DNA from: an uncultured bacterium
GTDB taxonomy: Bacteria; Patescibacteriota; Minisyncoccia; SW-4-49-11
Direction of reading: 5' to 3'
DNA length: 9,456 nucleotides
Assembly (NCBI GenBank): GCA_913060955.1
Contig: CAJXTH010000019.1
Location: 1-9,456 of the forward strand
The translations under genes and the position numbers were made by a program. The notes beneath the pieces were generated by a model. The model was not told where the DNA came from and did no database searches. It saw only the letters and a program-made list of their open reading frames with translations. Below, one piece after another: positions 1 to 6,972 of the stretch (its first letter is position 1; each line of letters begins with the position of its first letter).

Positions 1-53
1 ACGTTTGGTTTCCCAGGAGGGGTACCGATGTTTCAGGGTTTTTTATTTTTTCC

Positions 54-1163
54 TTACTGAACGGGAATTGAAATTCGTTCTCCTGCAGGCTCTTTCCAAA
101 ATCGCTTCTTTTGGTAGGCGTTCACATACAAATAGACATATCGATTGACCTGTCCCTCGGGAGACAAGAGATCCTCAATATGCTTGGCATACTTGATCGC
201 TCGTTCACTCATAATGGGATACACACCCTCCATGAACTTCATCATATTGATTATTGATCCGAGATTCTCGTGACAATAATAGAGCGCATTTTGCTCGATC
301 AAATCCATGTTCAGATCCTGTCGCTCGGCAAGAACCGGAGTGGCATGGGCCAAAGCCATATACAAGAACGTCCGATCTTCTTTGGCCGTAGAAGATGGAA
401 TAACATATCGAGCATTTGAAATCACCTCTCGCTCCGTTGCGCCTGATACTGATCCGATAAATAGCACCATTTCTGAGGCATATTTTTTCTTCATCTCTGG
501 AGTTACACTACCGGTAACTACCAGCGGATAATCATGATAGAGCTTTTTATAGGCTTCAATAATCAGCTTCAAGTTTTTTTGATCTCGGTTCGCATACGAC
601 TCAACCAACAGATACTGACGCCGAACCAAATCCCAAGTCTTAATCCCGCCGTTTTTCTTGGTTCGTTGTACAGAAAGTCCCGGATACACCAAGGTTGTCT
701 TTGCCTGAGCATCCTTAGCAAAAAACTGATACACATCTTCTCGCGGAGCAATAATCTCGTCAGCAAACTGCTTGATCAAATAGGCCTGAATTTGTTTTCG
801 CTCCCGAGCAGTCTCGATATTCGGGTTAAACGTATAGTCGTGAATTTCAGCAATGATCCGAACATCCGGTCGAAGAACAGAAATCCAAAATCCCACCCAA
901 GCATCATTCAAAGAAAGCAAGTGAAGTACATCAAGATTCTTAATTTTTCGGAGAGCCTGAACCTTTGACCAGGTCGAAGATGCAGTTGGAGTCAGGGTTA
1001 TTCCCTGGTACACATCCAGATCAGTATAGGTAGGATCAGCAAAAACATGAACATCATGACCTTTTTCCACCAACCGAAGCGCAACCTGCTCCAGATTTGC
1101 CTCCTTCCGATCCTGAGTCGACTGATACGGAAGCCCTCGACTTCCCACAAACGCAATAACCAT
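54..1163 (-). CDS. GT4-like glycosyltransferase, divergent
   Basis: This looks like a GT-B fold glycosyltransferase of the GT4 type, which would move a sugar from a nucleotide-sugar donor to a cytoplasmic-face acceptor for envelope or surface glycans. Numbering from an upstream in-frame TTG at 1190, the N-terminal half opens with a beta-strand and a GSRGLP loop (residues 16-21) like the GTRGIP loop of rhamnosyltransferase-type GT4 enzymes. It is followed by the EKGHDVHVFA strand. The C-terminal half has YLLVESYANRDQKNLKLIIE (193-212), LVVTGS (223-228) and VLFIGS, then the donor-site region RYVIPSS...ALAHATPVLA. In the usual EX7E position the first Glu (271) is present, but the second aligns with Met278 and the spacing is one shorter, so donor or activity may differ. 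I chose ATG at 1163 because the TTG at 1190 lies inside a consensus -10 box. The protein is about 369 aa, normal for the family. No signal peptide or membrane span is evident. The acceptor is unknown. Confidence 0.8.
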   Translation of the reverse strand: MVIAFVGSRGLPYQSTQDRKEANLEQVALRLVEKGHDVHVFADPTYTDLDVYQGITLTPTASSTWSKVQALRKIKNLDVLHLLSLNDAWVGFWISVLRPDVRIIAEIHDYTFNPNIETARERKQIQAYLIKQFADEIIAPREDVYQFFAKDAQAKTTLVYPGLSVQRTKKNGGIKTWDLVRRQYLLVESYANRDQKNLKLIIEAYKKLYHDYPLVVTGSVTPEMKKKYASEMVLFIGSVSGATEREVISNARYVIPSSTAKEDRTFLYMALAHATPVLAERQDLNMDLIEQNALYYCHENLGSIINMMKFMEGVYPIMSERAIKYAKHIEDLLSPEGQVNRYVYLYVNAYQKKRFWKEPAGERISIPVQ

Positions 1164-1189
1164 TGGGTATTGATTAACGATAACGTGCA

Positions 1190-1218
1190 ATTATACCTCA
1201 AAAAACGTTTTGAGTAAA
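1190..1218 (-). promoter_or_regulatory. Sigma70-type promoter for the glycosyltransferase
   Basis: On the minus strand TTTACT (1218-1213) is followed after 17 bp by a perfect TATAAT (1195-1190). The predicted start of transcription is near 1183, about 20 nt before the ATG at 1163. No Shine-Dalgarno is visible in that leader. The -35 lies inside the T-rich tail of the preceding terminator. Confidence 0.75.
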
Positions 1219-1251
1219 GAAAAACCCTCCCAATAAGTACTATTGAGAGAG
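1216..1251 (-). terminator. Rho-independent terminator of the 1298-1774 gene
   Basis: Read on the minus strand, CTCTCTCAATA (1251-1241), a 5-nt loop, and TATTGGGAGGG (1235-1225) form an 11-bp stem with two G-T wobbles. TTTTTCTTT (1224-1216) follows directly. It sits about 45 nt beyond the stop codon of the upstream minus-strand gene. The rest of the gap 1191-1297 holds only the next promoter and nothing else I recognise. Confidence 0.85.
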
Positions 1252-1297
1252 CGCAAGTTAAGAGAAACTTTCTTCTTATTTGTAGGAAGCGTTTTTA

Positions 1298-1774
1298 TTA
1301 TCTTAATAACGCCTGTGCAATTATAATTCTGGTTGAGGTTGGGGAGATGCTATAGGAGTGCTCTTTGTCACTTCTGGATTTAACAAATGTTGGTAACAGT
1401 TTCCAATAACTTTCTTCATCTCGGAACCATAAACTTCCTGAAAGCCCTGGACTATGAGCCATGGCTGCTAAAAAGGTGACAAATTCACGCCCAGCCTGAT
1501 TGATGTTAATTTCGGGGGTTCTCTTTTTGATCTTTTCGAGTTCTTTTGGAGTTCGCTTTCTTCCTTTGGAGAGAACAAAGTCCACAACTTTTGGTTTTGT
1601 ATGAATTATTTTTACCCCTCGTACCTCAAATCGCCCTTCGTACATACGGCACTCATACAGAAAAACAGGGCAGTCCTGATACATATAAAACCACATTCCC
1701 CAGTCATTAAATTGTGAGTCTGGTGTGTCCATCTTGAATTGGCTAGTTTCAGCTGTTACTATTAAGCTAATCAT
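1298..1774 (-). CDS. Hypothetical protein, 158 aa
   Basis: I do not recognise this protein. It begins with a short hydrophobic strand (ISLIV) and an aromatic-rich stretch around residues 22-44 (DWGMWFYMYQ, then a CPVFLYECRMY segment). A basic Lys/Arg-rich region follows near residues 70-90, and the C-terminal half has predicted mixed alpha/beta character. It has two cysteines (about 35 and 42) but no CxxC, and no convincing signal peptide or membrane helix. ATG at 1774 is used; Met15 is an alternative start. A weak AGG lies 4-6 nt upstream. The gene diverges from the unknown gene at 1792 with only 17 bp between the start codons, so the two may share control. It ends in TAA before a strong terminator, making it a monocistronic unit. 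The compact composition and both flanking signals support it being real. Confidence 0.65.
   Translation of the reverse strand: MISLIVTAETSQFKMDTPDSQFNDWGMWFYMYQDCPVFLYECRMYEGRFEVRGVKIIHTKPKVVDFVLSKGRKRTPKELEKIKKRTPEININQAGREFVTFLAAMAHSPGLSGSLWFRDEESYWKLLPTFVKSRSDKEHSYSISPTSTRIIIAQALLR
1734..1762 (+). promoter_or_regulatory. Possible promoter for the 1792 gene
   Basis: TTGAAT (1734-1739), a 17-bp spacer and TACTAT (1757-1762) would start transcription near 1769, about 23 nt before the ATG. The elements lie within the 5' coding part of the divergent gene. A minus-strand TATACT (1791-1786) may serve that gene, but its -35 is poor. This is a weak assignment. Confidence 0.35.
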
Positions 1775-1791
1775 AACCTATTTATTAGTAT

Positions 1792-2664
1792 ATGTCAGTA
1801 GGATCAAGTCTTGAAATCGGAAGATTAGACAATCATGGTGATCCTATCGAGGACACGGTGTTTCTTGGGTATCGATGGGCTCAAGAGCCTACCCTTCATG
1901 AGCGAGTGTTACTTTCGAGTGATTCTTTTATGAGTGAGATCGAAGGCGAGCACGTTGAAGTTGAAGGTGGCGGAATAATCCCCGGTGGATATACGTTCTA
2001 CTACGGAGGAGATTTCAAGCGCGGAAATGAGAGGTTGATCTGGTTGTGGAAGGCTCTTAAAGTCCATCCTCAATACAAAGATCTCTTTCAAGAGAAAATT
2101 TTTCCTGAAATTCAACAGTTTGTAACCCAAATTTCTTTGAGACTTCGAATAGAAGAGACGGAACAATTACAGCTCAATCCAACCCCGAAATTCGATCGGT
2201 TTATTCAGGACCTCGCATTGGTAGCTCGAGAATCAATGAGACTTCCAAAAGCTAAGCAAGAAGCTGTGTTGTCTCGGCATTCAATTCCAGATGAGGAAAA
2301 GGAAGACTTGCTTACTTTGTACCGAAGAAACAAGGAACATCGTACAGGAAAATCTTTTCTAGAATCATCTTTTGAGGATTGTATTGAGTATCTTCAAAAT
2401 GTTTCACTTCCAGATAGCTCTGTTTGGCTAGTCAGTGCTGGAGACATACTCTCTGACGATATTGATGACGAGCGTCTTCTGACCAAAGCCTATGAAGAAG
2501 GAGAGATTGTCGAGAAATACCGTGATCAACCAGAGCAGATGTTAAAGGAACTCTATTTCTGCGGAAGAGACACTTCAATCATGGGACATGTCTGGGACAT
2601 TCCAGAACACGAACGGGTAATTCACGAATCCGATTTGACTCATTTCTACGCAGAATTTGAATAA
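1792..2664 (+). CDS. Hypothetical protein, 290 aa, acidic
   Basis: I do not recognise a family. The protein is soluble-looking and acidic, with no signal peptide or membrane segment. Visible features are a glycine-rich EVEGGGIIPGGYTFYYGGDF segment near residues 56-75 and an aromatic WLWKALKVHPQYKDLF segment. A helical, charged middle follows (about 95-185, including EEKEDLLTLYRRNKEH), then a C-terminal acidic region (ILSDDIDDE near 220) that ends in AEFE. Nothing identifies a catalytic motif. ATG at 1792 has no Shine-Dalgarno. Arginine codons here include several AGA/AGG as well as CGN, unlike the CGA-dominated housekeeping genes to the right, which may hint at an accessory origin. It is divergent from the 1298-1774 gene, and its TAA stop is followed immediately by the def promoter. 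No terminator is seen, so some transcription may run into def. Confidence 0.7.
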   Translation: MSVGSSLEIGRLDNHGDPIEDTVFLGYRWAQEPTLHERVLLSSDSFMSEIEGEHVEVEGGGIIPGGYTFYYGGDFKRGNERLIWLWKALKVHPQYKDLFQEKIFPEIQQFVTQISLRLRIEETEQLQLNPTPKFDRFIQDLALVARESMRLPKAKQEAVLSRHSIPDEEKEDLLTLYRRNKEHRTGKSFLESSFEDCIEYLQNVSLPDSSVWLVSAGDILSDDIDDERLLTKAYEEGEIVEKYRDQPEQMLKELYFCGRDTSIMGHVWDIPEHERVIHESDLTHFYAEFE

Positions 2665-2693
2665 TTGAGTTTTGGAAGGATATTTAGTATAAT
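2665..2693 (+). promoter_or_regulatory. Sigma70-type promoter for def-fmt
   Basis: TTGAGT (2665-2670) begins on the base after the previous stop codon. A 17-bp spacer and a perfect TATAAT (2688-2693) follow. Transcription should start near 2700, leaving a leader of about 20 nt with no Shine-Dalgarno. The -10 to ATG distance (26 nt) equals that of the glycosyltransferase gene. Confidence 0.8.
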
Positions 2694-2719
2694 TGATACA
2701 CTATTAGCCAATATTCCCT

Positions 2720-3238
2720 ATGATTCGATCCATCGAGACCGGAACGAACAATGAAATCTTGCGGACTAAGTCCGAGCCGGTGGCCAAGGTTACTCGGGAG
2801 ATTCGGAAGTTAGCCAGAGATATGAAGGCTACCATCGGCCCTGCGGGTGGTATGGGACTTGCTGCACCTCAGATTGGGGAGCATGTTCGGATGATTTTGA
2901 TCACTATTCCGGGGGAGTATTATGATGACACAGGATTTGAGGGGTGTCAGCCGGACAAGCACATGATTCTGATTAACCCAGAAATCACTCGCTTCGGTGC
3001 TGACCAGTGTTCGTTTGAGGAAGGGTGTCTTTCACTTCCTGATTATTTTGCCGATGTAGTTCGACCGTGTGAGGTTGAATTTACCGCTCTTGATGAGAAA
3101 GGAAACGAAATTGGTGGAGAGGCAACCGGAATTTTTGCCCGGATTTTACAACATGAGATCGATCATTTGGATGGAATTTTGTTTGACGACCATGTTTTGA
3201 ACAAGCGAAAGAAAGACCCCTCAAAAATATATATTTAA
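2720..3238 (+). CDS. def: Peptide deformylase
   Basis: Removes the formyl group from the N-terminal methionine of nascent proteins in the cytoplasm. All three family motifs are intact: motif 1 GMGLAAPQ at residues 44-51, motif 2 EGCLSLP at 101-107, and motif 3 HEIDH at 145-149. By family knowledge Cys103, His145 and His149 bind the metal, Glu146 is the catalytic base and Gln51 stabilises the intermediate. At 172 aa it has the usual length. An insertion-like GEYYDDTGFEGCQPDK segment follows the second strand (about 65-80), where longer loops are common in type 2/3-like deformylases. Arginine is mostly CGG here (5 of 10), unlike fmt next door. The stop is 11 nt before the fmt start, so the two are almost certainly co-transcribed. 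No Shine-Dalgarno precedes the ATG. Confidence 0.96.
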   Translation: MIRSIETGTNNEILRTKSEPVAKVTREIRKLARDMKATIGPAGGMGLAAPQIGEHVRMILITIPGEYYDDTGFEGCQPDKHMILINPEITRFGADQCSFEEGCLSLPDYFADVVRPCEVEFTALDEKGNEIGGEATGIFARILQHEIDHLDGILFDDHVLNKRKKDPSKIYI

Positions 3239-3249
3239 CTATATACTTC

Positions 3250-4173
3250 GTGAAATTAGTATTCTTTGGAACACCGCAGTTTGCGGCTGACATTATGACT
3301 GGCCTCCAGAAAAAAGGAGTAGAAATCGCAGCGGTAGTTACGGCTCCAGATGCCAAAGTCGGCCGAAAACAAATCTTGACCCCAAGTCCAGTGAAACAGC
3401 TTGCACTCGACCAAGGAATCCCGAGCTTTACCCCAGAGCGAGTAAAAGACCCGGAGTTTATACAAGAATTGCAACAAATTACAGCTGATGCTTGGCTTGT
3501 TGTTGCCTACGGAAAGATCCTCCCGCAATCTTTTTTGGATTTGATGCGAGAAAAGGTTATCAATATTCACCCTTCACGACTTCCTCAGTATCGGGGACCC
3601 GCTCCTATGCAAGCGGCTCTTCGTAATGGAGATTCAAGCACCGCCACAACCCTGATGGTGATGGATCGCAAGATGGATCATGGACCAATTATTGCTCAGC
3701 GAGAAGTTTTACTAGATCTAGATGAAACCTATCCAGAATTGGCAGATCGAATGGTTGGGGAGTGTGTAGAGCTTGTTAGTGATCACCTTCCTAAATACCT
3801 TGCTGGAGATATTCAAGCACGAGAGCAAGATCATGACCAGGCAACCTATGTTTCTCTGTTGACAAAACAGGATGGATTGATTGACTGGAATACTCCTGCG
3901 CACGATCTGTATAACCAATACCGAGCCTATACTCCTTGGCCAGGGACTTATTCGCATATTAACAGGAAAAAGATTAATCTAGAATTTCAAGGTCTCTCAG
4001 ATACTGAACTCACTCCAGGATCATGGCAGTTTGACCAAGAGCTCATTGTTGGAACGGAGAGTGGTTCCGTGAAAGTATCTCGAATCAAACCAGAGGGAAA
4101 ATCCTGGCAAACTCCTCAGCAATTTATCCAAAGTTATGGCCCAACCGGAAGTTTCACTAAAACTCAATCTTAG
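3250..4173 (+). CDS. fmt: Methionyl-tRNA formyltransferase
   Basis: Transfers a formyl group from 10-formyltetrahydrofolate to methionyl-initiator tRNA. The 307-aa length is normal. The N-terminal Rossmann domain begins MKLVFFGTPQFA. The catalytic Asn-His-Asp set of formyltransferases is visible as N105 and H107 in VINIHPS and D143 in KMDHGPII. The substrate loop reads SRLPQYRGPAPM (109-120); the usual SLLP has Arg in place of the first Leu. The C-terminal OB-like tRNA-binding domain starts around DGLIDWNTPA (198-207) and continues with YRAYTPWPGTY. The start is GTG at 3250, the only sensible start matching the family N-terminus, without a Shine-Dalgarno. The stop TAG lies inside the next gene, which overlaps by 38 nt. 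Genes def and fmt adjacent in this order is the classic arrangement. Confidence 0.97.
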   Translation: MKLVFFGTPQFAADIMTGLQKKGVEIAAVVTAPDAKVGRKQILTPSPVKQLALDQGIPSFTPERVKDPEFIQELQQITADAWLVVAYGKILPQSFLDLMREKVINIHPSRLPQYRGPAPMQAALRNGDSSTATTLMVMDRKMDHGPIIAQREVLLDLDETYPELADRMVGECVELVSDHLPKYLAGDIQAREQDHDQATYVSLLTKQDGLIDWNTPAHDLYNQYRAYTPWPGTYSHINRKKINLEFQGLSDTELTPGSWQFDQELIVGTESGSVKVSRIKPEGKSWQTPQQFIQSYGPTGSFTKTQS

Positions 4174-4633
4174 CCTCGAAGACAAGATTGGCTATTTATT
4201 AGTGAACCAATTTTCAGAATATCTCCCGATGTCGTTAGATATGATTGAGCGTGCCTTTCAATCAGGTGAGATTGATCAAAAAACTCGAAAAAACCTTCGA
4301 GTAACCGCTTGGCGCCGATTTTTCATGGGCTATTCTCAGATTGTTGTGATTAGTGTTTCAAACATTGCTATCGCCTTGGTTCTCGGGATAGGATCTGAGA
4401 TTATTAACATCATTCTTCCCTCAAAGTATAATCCGGTATTCCAGGTGTATCGTTGGGTTACTCGACTTTCCCTTCGAGGAGAATACGGAATCGAACAGGC
4501 TACGCTCGAAGCTGGATATATTTCCAAGGAACGGTTTAAGACTCGAGTAGCGAGCTTACAAACTCTGTACGATCAAACATTGGAAGGGATTAAGCTTTCA
4601 GCGCCCGATACATGGGATGTCCAAAAAATGTAA
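4136..4633 (+). CDS. Hypothetical protein with one probable membrane helix
   Basis: I do not recognise this 165-aa protein. Its N-terminal third is amphipathic and charged (EDKIGYLLV..., MIERAFQSGEID). Two arginines precede a hydrophobic stretch at residues about 66-93 (QIVVISVSNIAIALVLGIGS plus following residues), long enough for one transmembrane helix. The C-terminal part is again polar and helical (IEQATLEAGYISKERFKTRV). The positive residues before the helix suggest the N-terminus is cytoplasmic, by inference. ATG at 4136 gives a 38-nt overlap with fmt in another frame; a GTG at 4202 or the ATG at 4229 would remove the overlap. No Shine-Dalgarno supports any of them. Arginine codons are mostly CGA, as in its neighbours, so it fits the local genome. 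It is probably the last gene of the def-fmt transcript. No terminator is seen before the promoter at 4641. Confidence 0.7.
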   Translation: MAQPEVSLKLNLSLEDKIGYLLVNQFSEYLPMSLDMIERAFQSGEIDQKTRKNLRVTAWRRFFMGYSQIVVISVSNIAIALVLGIGSEIINIILPSKYNPVFQVYRWVTRLSLRGEYGIEQATLEAGYISKERFKTRVASLQTLYDQTLEGIKLSAPDTWDVQKM

Positions 4634-4640
4634 ATATGTA

Positions 4641-4669
4641 TTGACAAAAATTACTAAAGGGTCTATCTT
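4641..4669 (+). promoter_or_regulatory. Promoter of the 64-codon gene
   Basis: A perfect TTGACA (4641-4646), a 17-bp spacer and TATCTT (4664-4669) give a predicted start near 4676. The -35 begins 7 nt after the preceding stop codon. It is the only consensus -35 hexamer among the promoters I could assign in this window. Confidence 0.75.
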
Positions 4670-4688
4670 AATAGAGTTGTGAACATTT

Positions 4689-4693
4689 GAGGA
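4689..4693 (+). promoter_or_regulatory. Shine-Dalgarno of the 64-codon gene
   Basis: GAGGA lies 9 nt before the ATG at 4703, a good spacing. It stands out because none of the other genes in the window has a comparable site. It fixes the start codon. Confidence 0.7.
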
Positions 4694-4702
4694 CTTGCTA
4701 TT

Positions 4703-4897
4703 ATGCAACGAATCCCCCAGTTTGATTTTTCCGGAAAGTTAGTAGTAGGAGAAACTACTATTCAACCTGGATCACAGATCCCAGTTGAGGAGTTGTCCTT
4801 TGACGAAAGACCACAGGCTCCTACTGGAACTATTTCAATCCACACTCCGTTTCGACCTCCCATCACTAAAGAGGTCTACGAAGCACAACAGGTCTAA
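4703..4897 (+). CDS. Small acidic, proline-rich hypothetical protein, 64 aa
   Basis: I do not recognise this protein. It has 64 residues, is rich in Pro, Gln, Thr and Glu, has no cysteine, no membrane helix and no signal peptide. Short hydrophobic strands (GKLVVGETTI at 11-20, GTISIHTPF at 42-50) are separated by proline/acidic segments (IPVEELSFDERPQAP), so it is either a small beta-rich fold or largely disordered. Support for it being real is unusually good for its size: a consensus -35 promoter, a well-spaced Shine-Dalgarno, an ATG start, a TAA stop and a strong terminator 21 nt later. The predicted transcript, about 270 nt, carries this gene alone. Such an arrangement suggests independent and possibly strong expression. 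A regulatory RNA that also encodes a peptide cannot be excluded. Confidence 0.7.
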   Translation: MQRIPQFDFSGKLVVGETTIQPGSQIPVEELSFDERPQAPTGTISIHTPFRPPITKEVYEAQQV

Positions 4898-4918
4898 AAG
4901 ACTATCTTAATCCCAGAG

Positions 4919-4948
4919 AGGGGAATCGCAATTGTGATTCCCCTTTTT
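4919..4948 (+). terminator. Rho-independent terminator after the 64-codon gene
   Basis: AGGGGAATCGC (4919-4929), loop AATT, and GTGATTCCCCT (4934-4944) form an 11-bp stem with one wobble, followed by TTTTT (4944-4948). The stop codon of the convergent priA-like gene lies within the T-run. The other strand lacks a matching T-run, so termination is mainly for the plus strand. Confidence 0.9.
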
Positions 4949-6887
4949 ATATCAACTTCTGAGGGTTAATCTCGATATCTTGTCCTCGTTCTAATACTGG
5001 GACGAGTTTTTTCTTGAGTGCTTCTGCCTCGGCTGGAGTGCTTTTGATTATGAGGGTAAATACAAATCTGCCTCTTCCTTTGGAAGAATATTTTTCAAGT
5101 GGGCCAAGTGCTTTGATTCCTACAGTTCGAAGTGCTTTTTTGGCACGGAGAGCTTGTTCGAGGGCCTTATTTCGATAGTGGTGTTGGCTATGAACGGCGA
5201 TAATTTCGGTGTAGGGTGGGTATCCAAACTGTTGCCGTTCGGCGTATTCTTCGGTCAAAACAGATGAGATATCTCCACGGGCAAGTCGGTAGAGGAGTGG
5301 TTCGGCATCTTCTTCCGGGACATAGTCTTGGAAGGTTTGGATTAGGGTTTGGTCGGCAGCCGTAAATGCTTGTACTAACAACTGAGTTGCTCGTTCGAGG
5401 GTGGTGTAGTCCGGAAACCCAAGCAAGGCCTCGGCTGATGGGATAATAATCAGCGGCTTTGGGATTCCGGGGAGGAATTTTTGGAACATCGACGTTGCAA
5501 AGAGTATCTGAGCTTCCCCAGACTTGAGCTTCTCGACTGCTTCTTGTTGAGACTCTAGGGTGAGGGTGTGATCTCGGGTCAAAAATTCCGTAGTCACATG
5601 GGGAAATAAGTGGGTAATCATCCGCTCAATTTTCTCGATTCCCAAACCTCCTCTATGCAGTTCTTCTGAGCCACACTTGGGGCAGACATGAACCATTTTG
5701 AACCAGCGATTAGATTTGTGGGAAACGAGTACTTTGGATTCGGTGTAGTTCTTGGGGCGTTTGGGCATGGTATCAACCCGATGTTCAACCAACAGTGACC
5801 CAGAGTGAGGATCCCGAAGATGGTGTCCACAATCCTGACAATAAATATAGGTAGATTCTCCTCGTCGATTGACAAAGAATATTACCGGTTTCTTTTCGGC
5901 TACTGCTTCGGTTACTGCTTGGATAACCGGTTCAGAGATTGGTCCCTCGAGTCCGTGAGCGTATTGATCCATCATAGAGATAATTTGAGCCTGCTCCGGT
6001 TCCCAACTTGGCAAGCATTCCGGAACTACCGAAATATTGTGTTCATGTAATAGATGATAGCTTCGAATGCTCGGGATTTGACTTCCGAGTATCAGGTTAG
6101 ATCGGTGAATTTCTGCAAGCCTCCGGGCGAGATCTTGGGTTGCGTACTGAGGTTTCATGTCAAAGGAATAGAAAGCCTCCGATGGTTCGTCCTCCAAAAT
6201 TACCTGTTCCAAATCCAGAAACGGAAAGAAAATTCCTGTTCGGGTAGTGATGATACAGCGAGCCTGACCAGTTTTGACACTCATCCAAGCCTCTCGATGC
6301 TGTTTGGTAGTAAGGTCAGAAGATACAACCAATGGATCGAGATCAGCAAGGTCATGAGATACCTGAGTCAAGCGAATTTTATCGGGTACCAGAATCAAGG
6401 TCTGGTATCGAGACGAAACAATAGCGTTTCGATAGTGTTGAACCCGTTCTTGATAACTCCCGAGGACGATTTTGGGTTGAAATGTCTCTTGAATACGAAC
6501 CGAAGGAGTCTGTTCTTGATTCAATATTTTGGGGTACCGCTTCATCTTGGCGGAAACTTTGGGAACAAAGGACTTCAAAATCACTCCCAGCGGGAACGCA
6601 TAATACTCTGACATCCAGGTAGCAAGATCAAGTTGCTCAGAGGTCAAAAGAGGGTGTTGTGAAAAGGCTGATTCGATCTCTTTTACGCTAAAATCAGCGC
6701 TTTTTCGGAGATTTTGCTTTACGTTTGTCAAAAGTTGACAAATGATAACGATACCGGTAATATGCTTGGTACGTACCTCAATGGATACAGCGGTACCTGG
6801 CTCAACCGGATCGGGAGAATAATAAGTCAGAGACTGACTCAAAGCCCCAGGAAGTTTGATAAGTGGTGCGACTTGCAGGATATACAT
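4947..6887 (-). CDS. priA: PriA-like primosomal protein N', helicase motifs degenerate
   Basis: PriA recognises stalled forks and reloads the replicative helicase. Numbering from an upstream ATG at 6905 (start used here is Met7), the order of elements follows PriA: N-terminal DNA-binding domain (YILQVAPLI onward), helicase-like core, zinc region, and C-terminal domain (ERQQFGYPPYTEI 556-568; RGRFVFTLIIK 611-621). Family landmarks remain: LILVPDK (170-176), LILGSQIPSI (271-280) and FFVNRRG (343-349). The ATPase signatures are gone. The Walker A GxTGSGKT is replaced by VLGSYQERVQ (147-156). The DEEH box reads EDEPSEAF. The QMIAKGHDFP motif reads SMFQKFLPGIP, and the final QVAGRAGR reads LVQAFTAAD. 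Only two zinc CxxC pairs survive (C356/C359 and C408/C411). It probably binds DNA and partners without unwinding, as proposed for actinobacterial PriA. At about 646 aa it is shorter than the usual 730-800. Met7 aligns with the family start and lies just after a TATAAT box. Confidence 0.88.
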   Translation of the reverse strand: MYILQVAPLIKLPGALSQSLTYYSPDPVEPGTAVSIEVRTKHITGIVIICQLLTNVKQNLRKSADFSVKEIESAFSQHPLLTSEQLDLATWMSEYYAFPLGVILKSFVPKVSAKMKRYPKILNQEQTPSVRIQETFQPKIVLGSYQERVQHYRNAIVSSRYQTLILVPDKIRLTQVSHDLADLDPLVVSSDLTTKQHREAWMSVKTGQARCIITTRTGIFFPFLDLEQVILEDEPSEAFYSFDMKPQYATQDLARRLAEIHRSNLILGSQIPSIRSYHLLHEHNISVVPECLPSWEPEQAQIISMMDQYAHGLEGPISEPVIQAVTEAVAEKKPVIFFVNRRGESTYIYCQDCGHHLRDPHSGSLLVEHRVDTMPKRPKNYTESKVLVSHKSNRWFKMVHVCPKCGSEELHRGGLGIEKIERMITHLFPHVTTEFLTRDHTLTLESQQEAVEKLKSGEAQILFATSMFQKFLPGIPKPLIIIPSAEALLGFPDYTTLERATQLLVQAFTAADQTLIQTFQDYVPEEDAEPLLYRLARGDISSVLTEEYAERQQFGYPPYTEIIAVHSQHHYRNKALEQALRAKKALRTVGIKALGPLEKYSSKGRGRFVFTLIIKSTPAEAEALKKKLVPVLERGQDIEINPQKLI

Positions 6888-6893
6888 GAGTAT

Positions 6894-6922
6894 ATTATAA
6901 TCCATTGACGGAGAATCGTGAA
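6894..6922 (-). promoter_or_regulatory. Promoter for the priA-like gene
   Basis: TTCACG (6922-6917), 17 bp, and a perfect TATAAT (6899-6894) on the minus strand. Only 6 nt separate the -10 from the ATG at 6887, so the transcript should begin at or next to that codon and be leaderless. If translation instead starts at the ATG at 6905, another promoter would be needed. Confidence 0.55.
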
Positions 6923-6972
6923 TAAAACCAGTTGGGACTTGCTTGAAATAAGTTCCTCAGTCGACAACAAAG

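Noticed and set aside
37..53. T-rich runs at the left edge as a terminator
   Set aside because: No stable hairpin lies directly upstream on the plus strand, and on the minus strand the run is A-rich.
15..60. AGGAGG followed 7 nt later by ATG, opening a 10-codon frame on the plus strand
   Set aside because: The peptide is only 10 residues, ends inside the glycosyltransferase 3' end, and no promoter is visible. A perfect Shine-Dalgarno hexamer by chance is plausible, and the left flank is cut off.
1164..1190. TTG start for the glycosyltransferase
   Set aside because: The TTG overlaps the TATAAT box, so it would not be transcribed from that promoter. The ATG at 1163 begins the first beta-strand.
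6054..6611. 185-codon open frame on the plus strand, antisense to the priA-like gene
   Set aside because: It lies wholly within a gene with clear family landmarks, and its translation shows no recognisable motif. The same applies to 534-968 opposite the glycosyltransferase.
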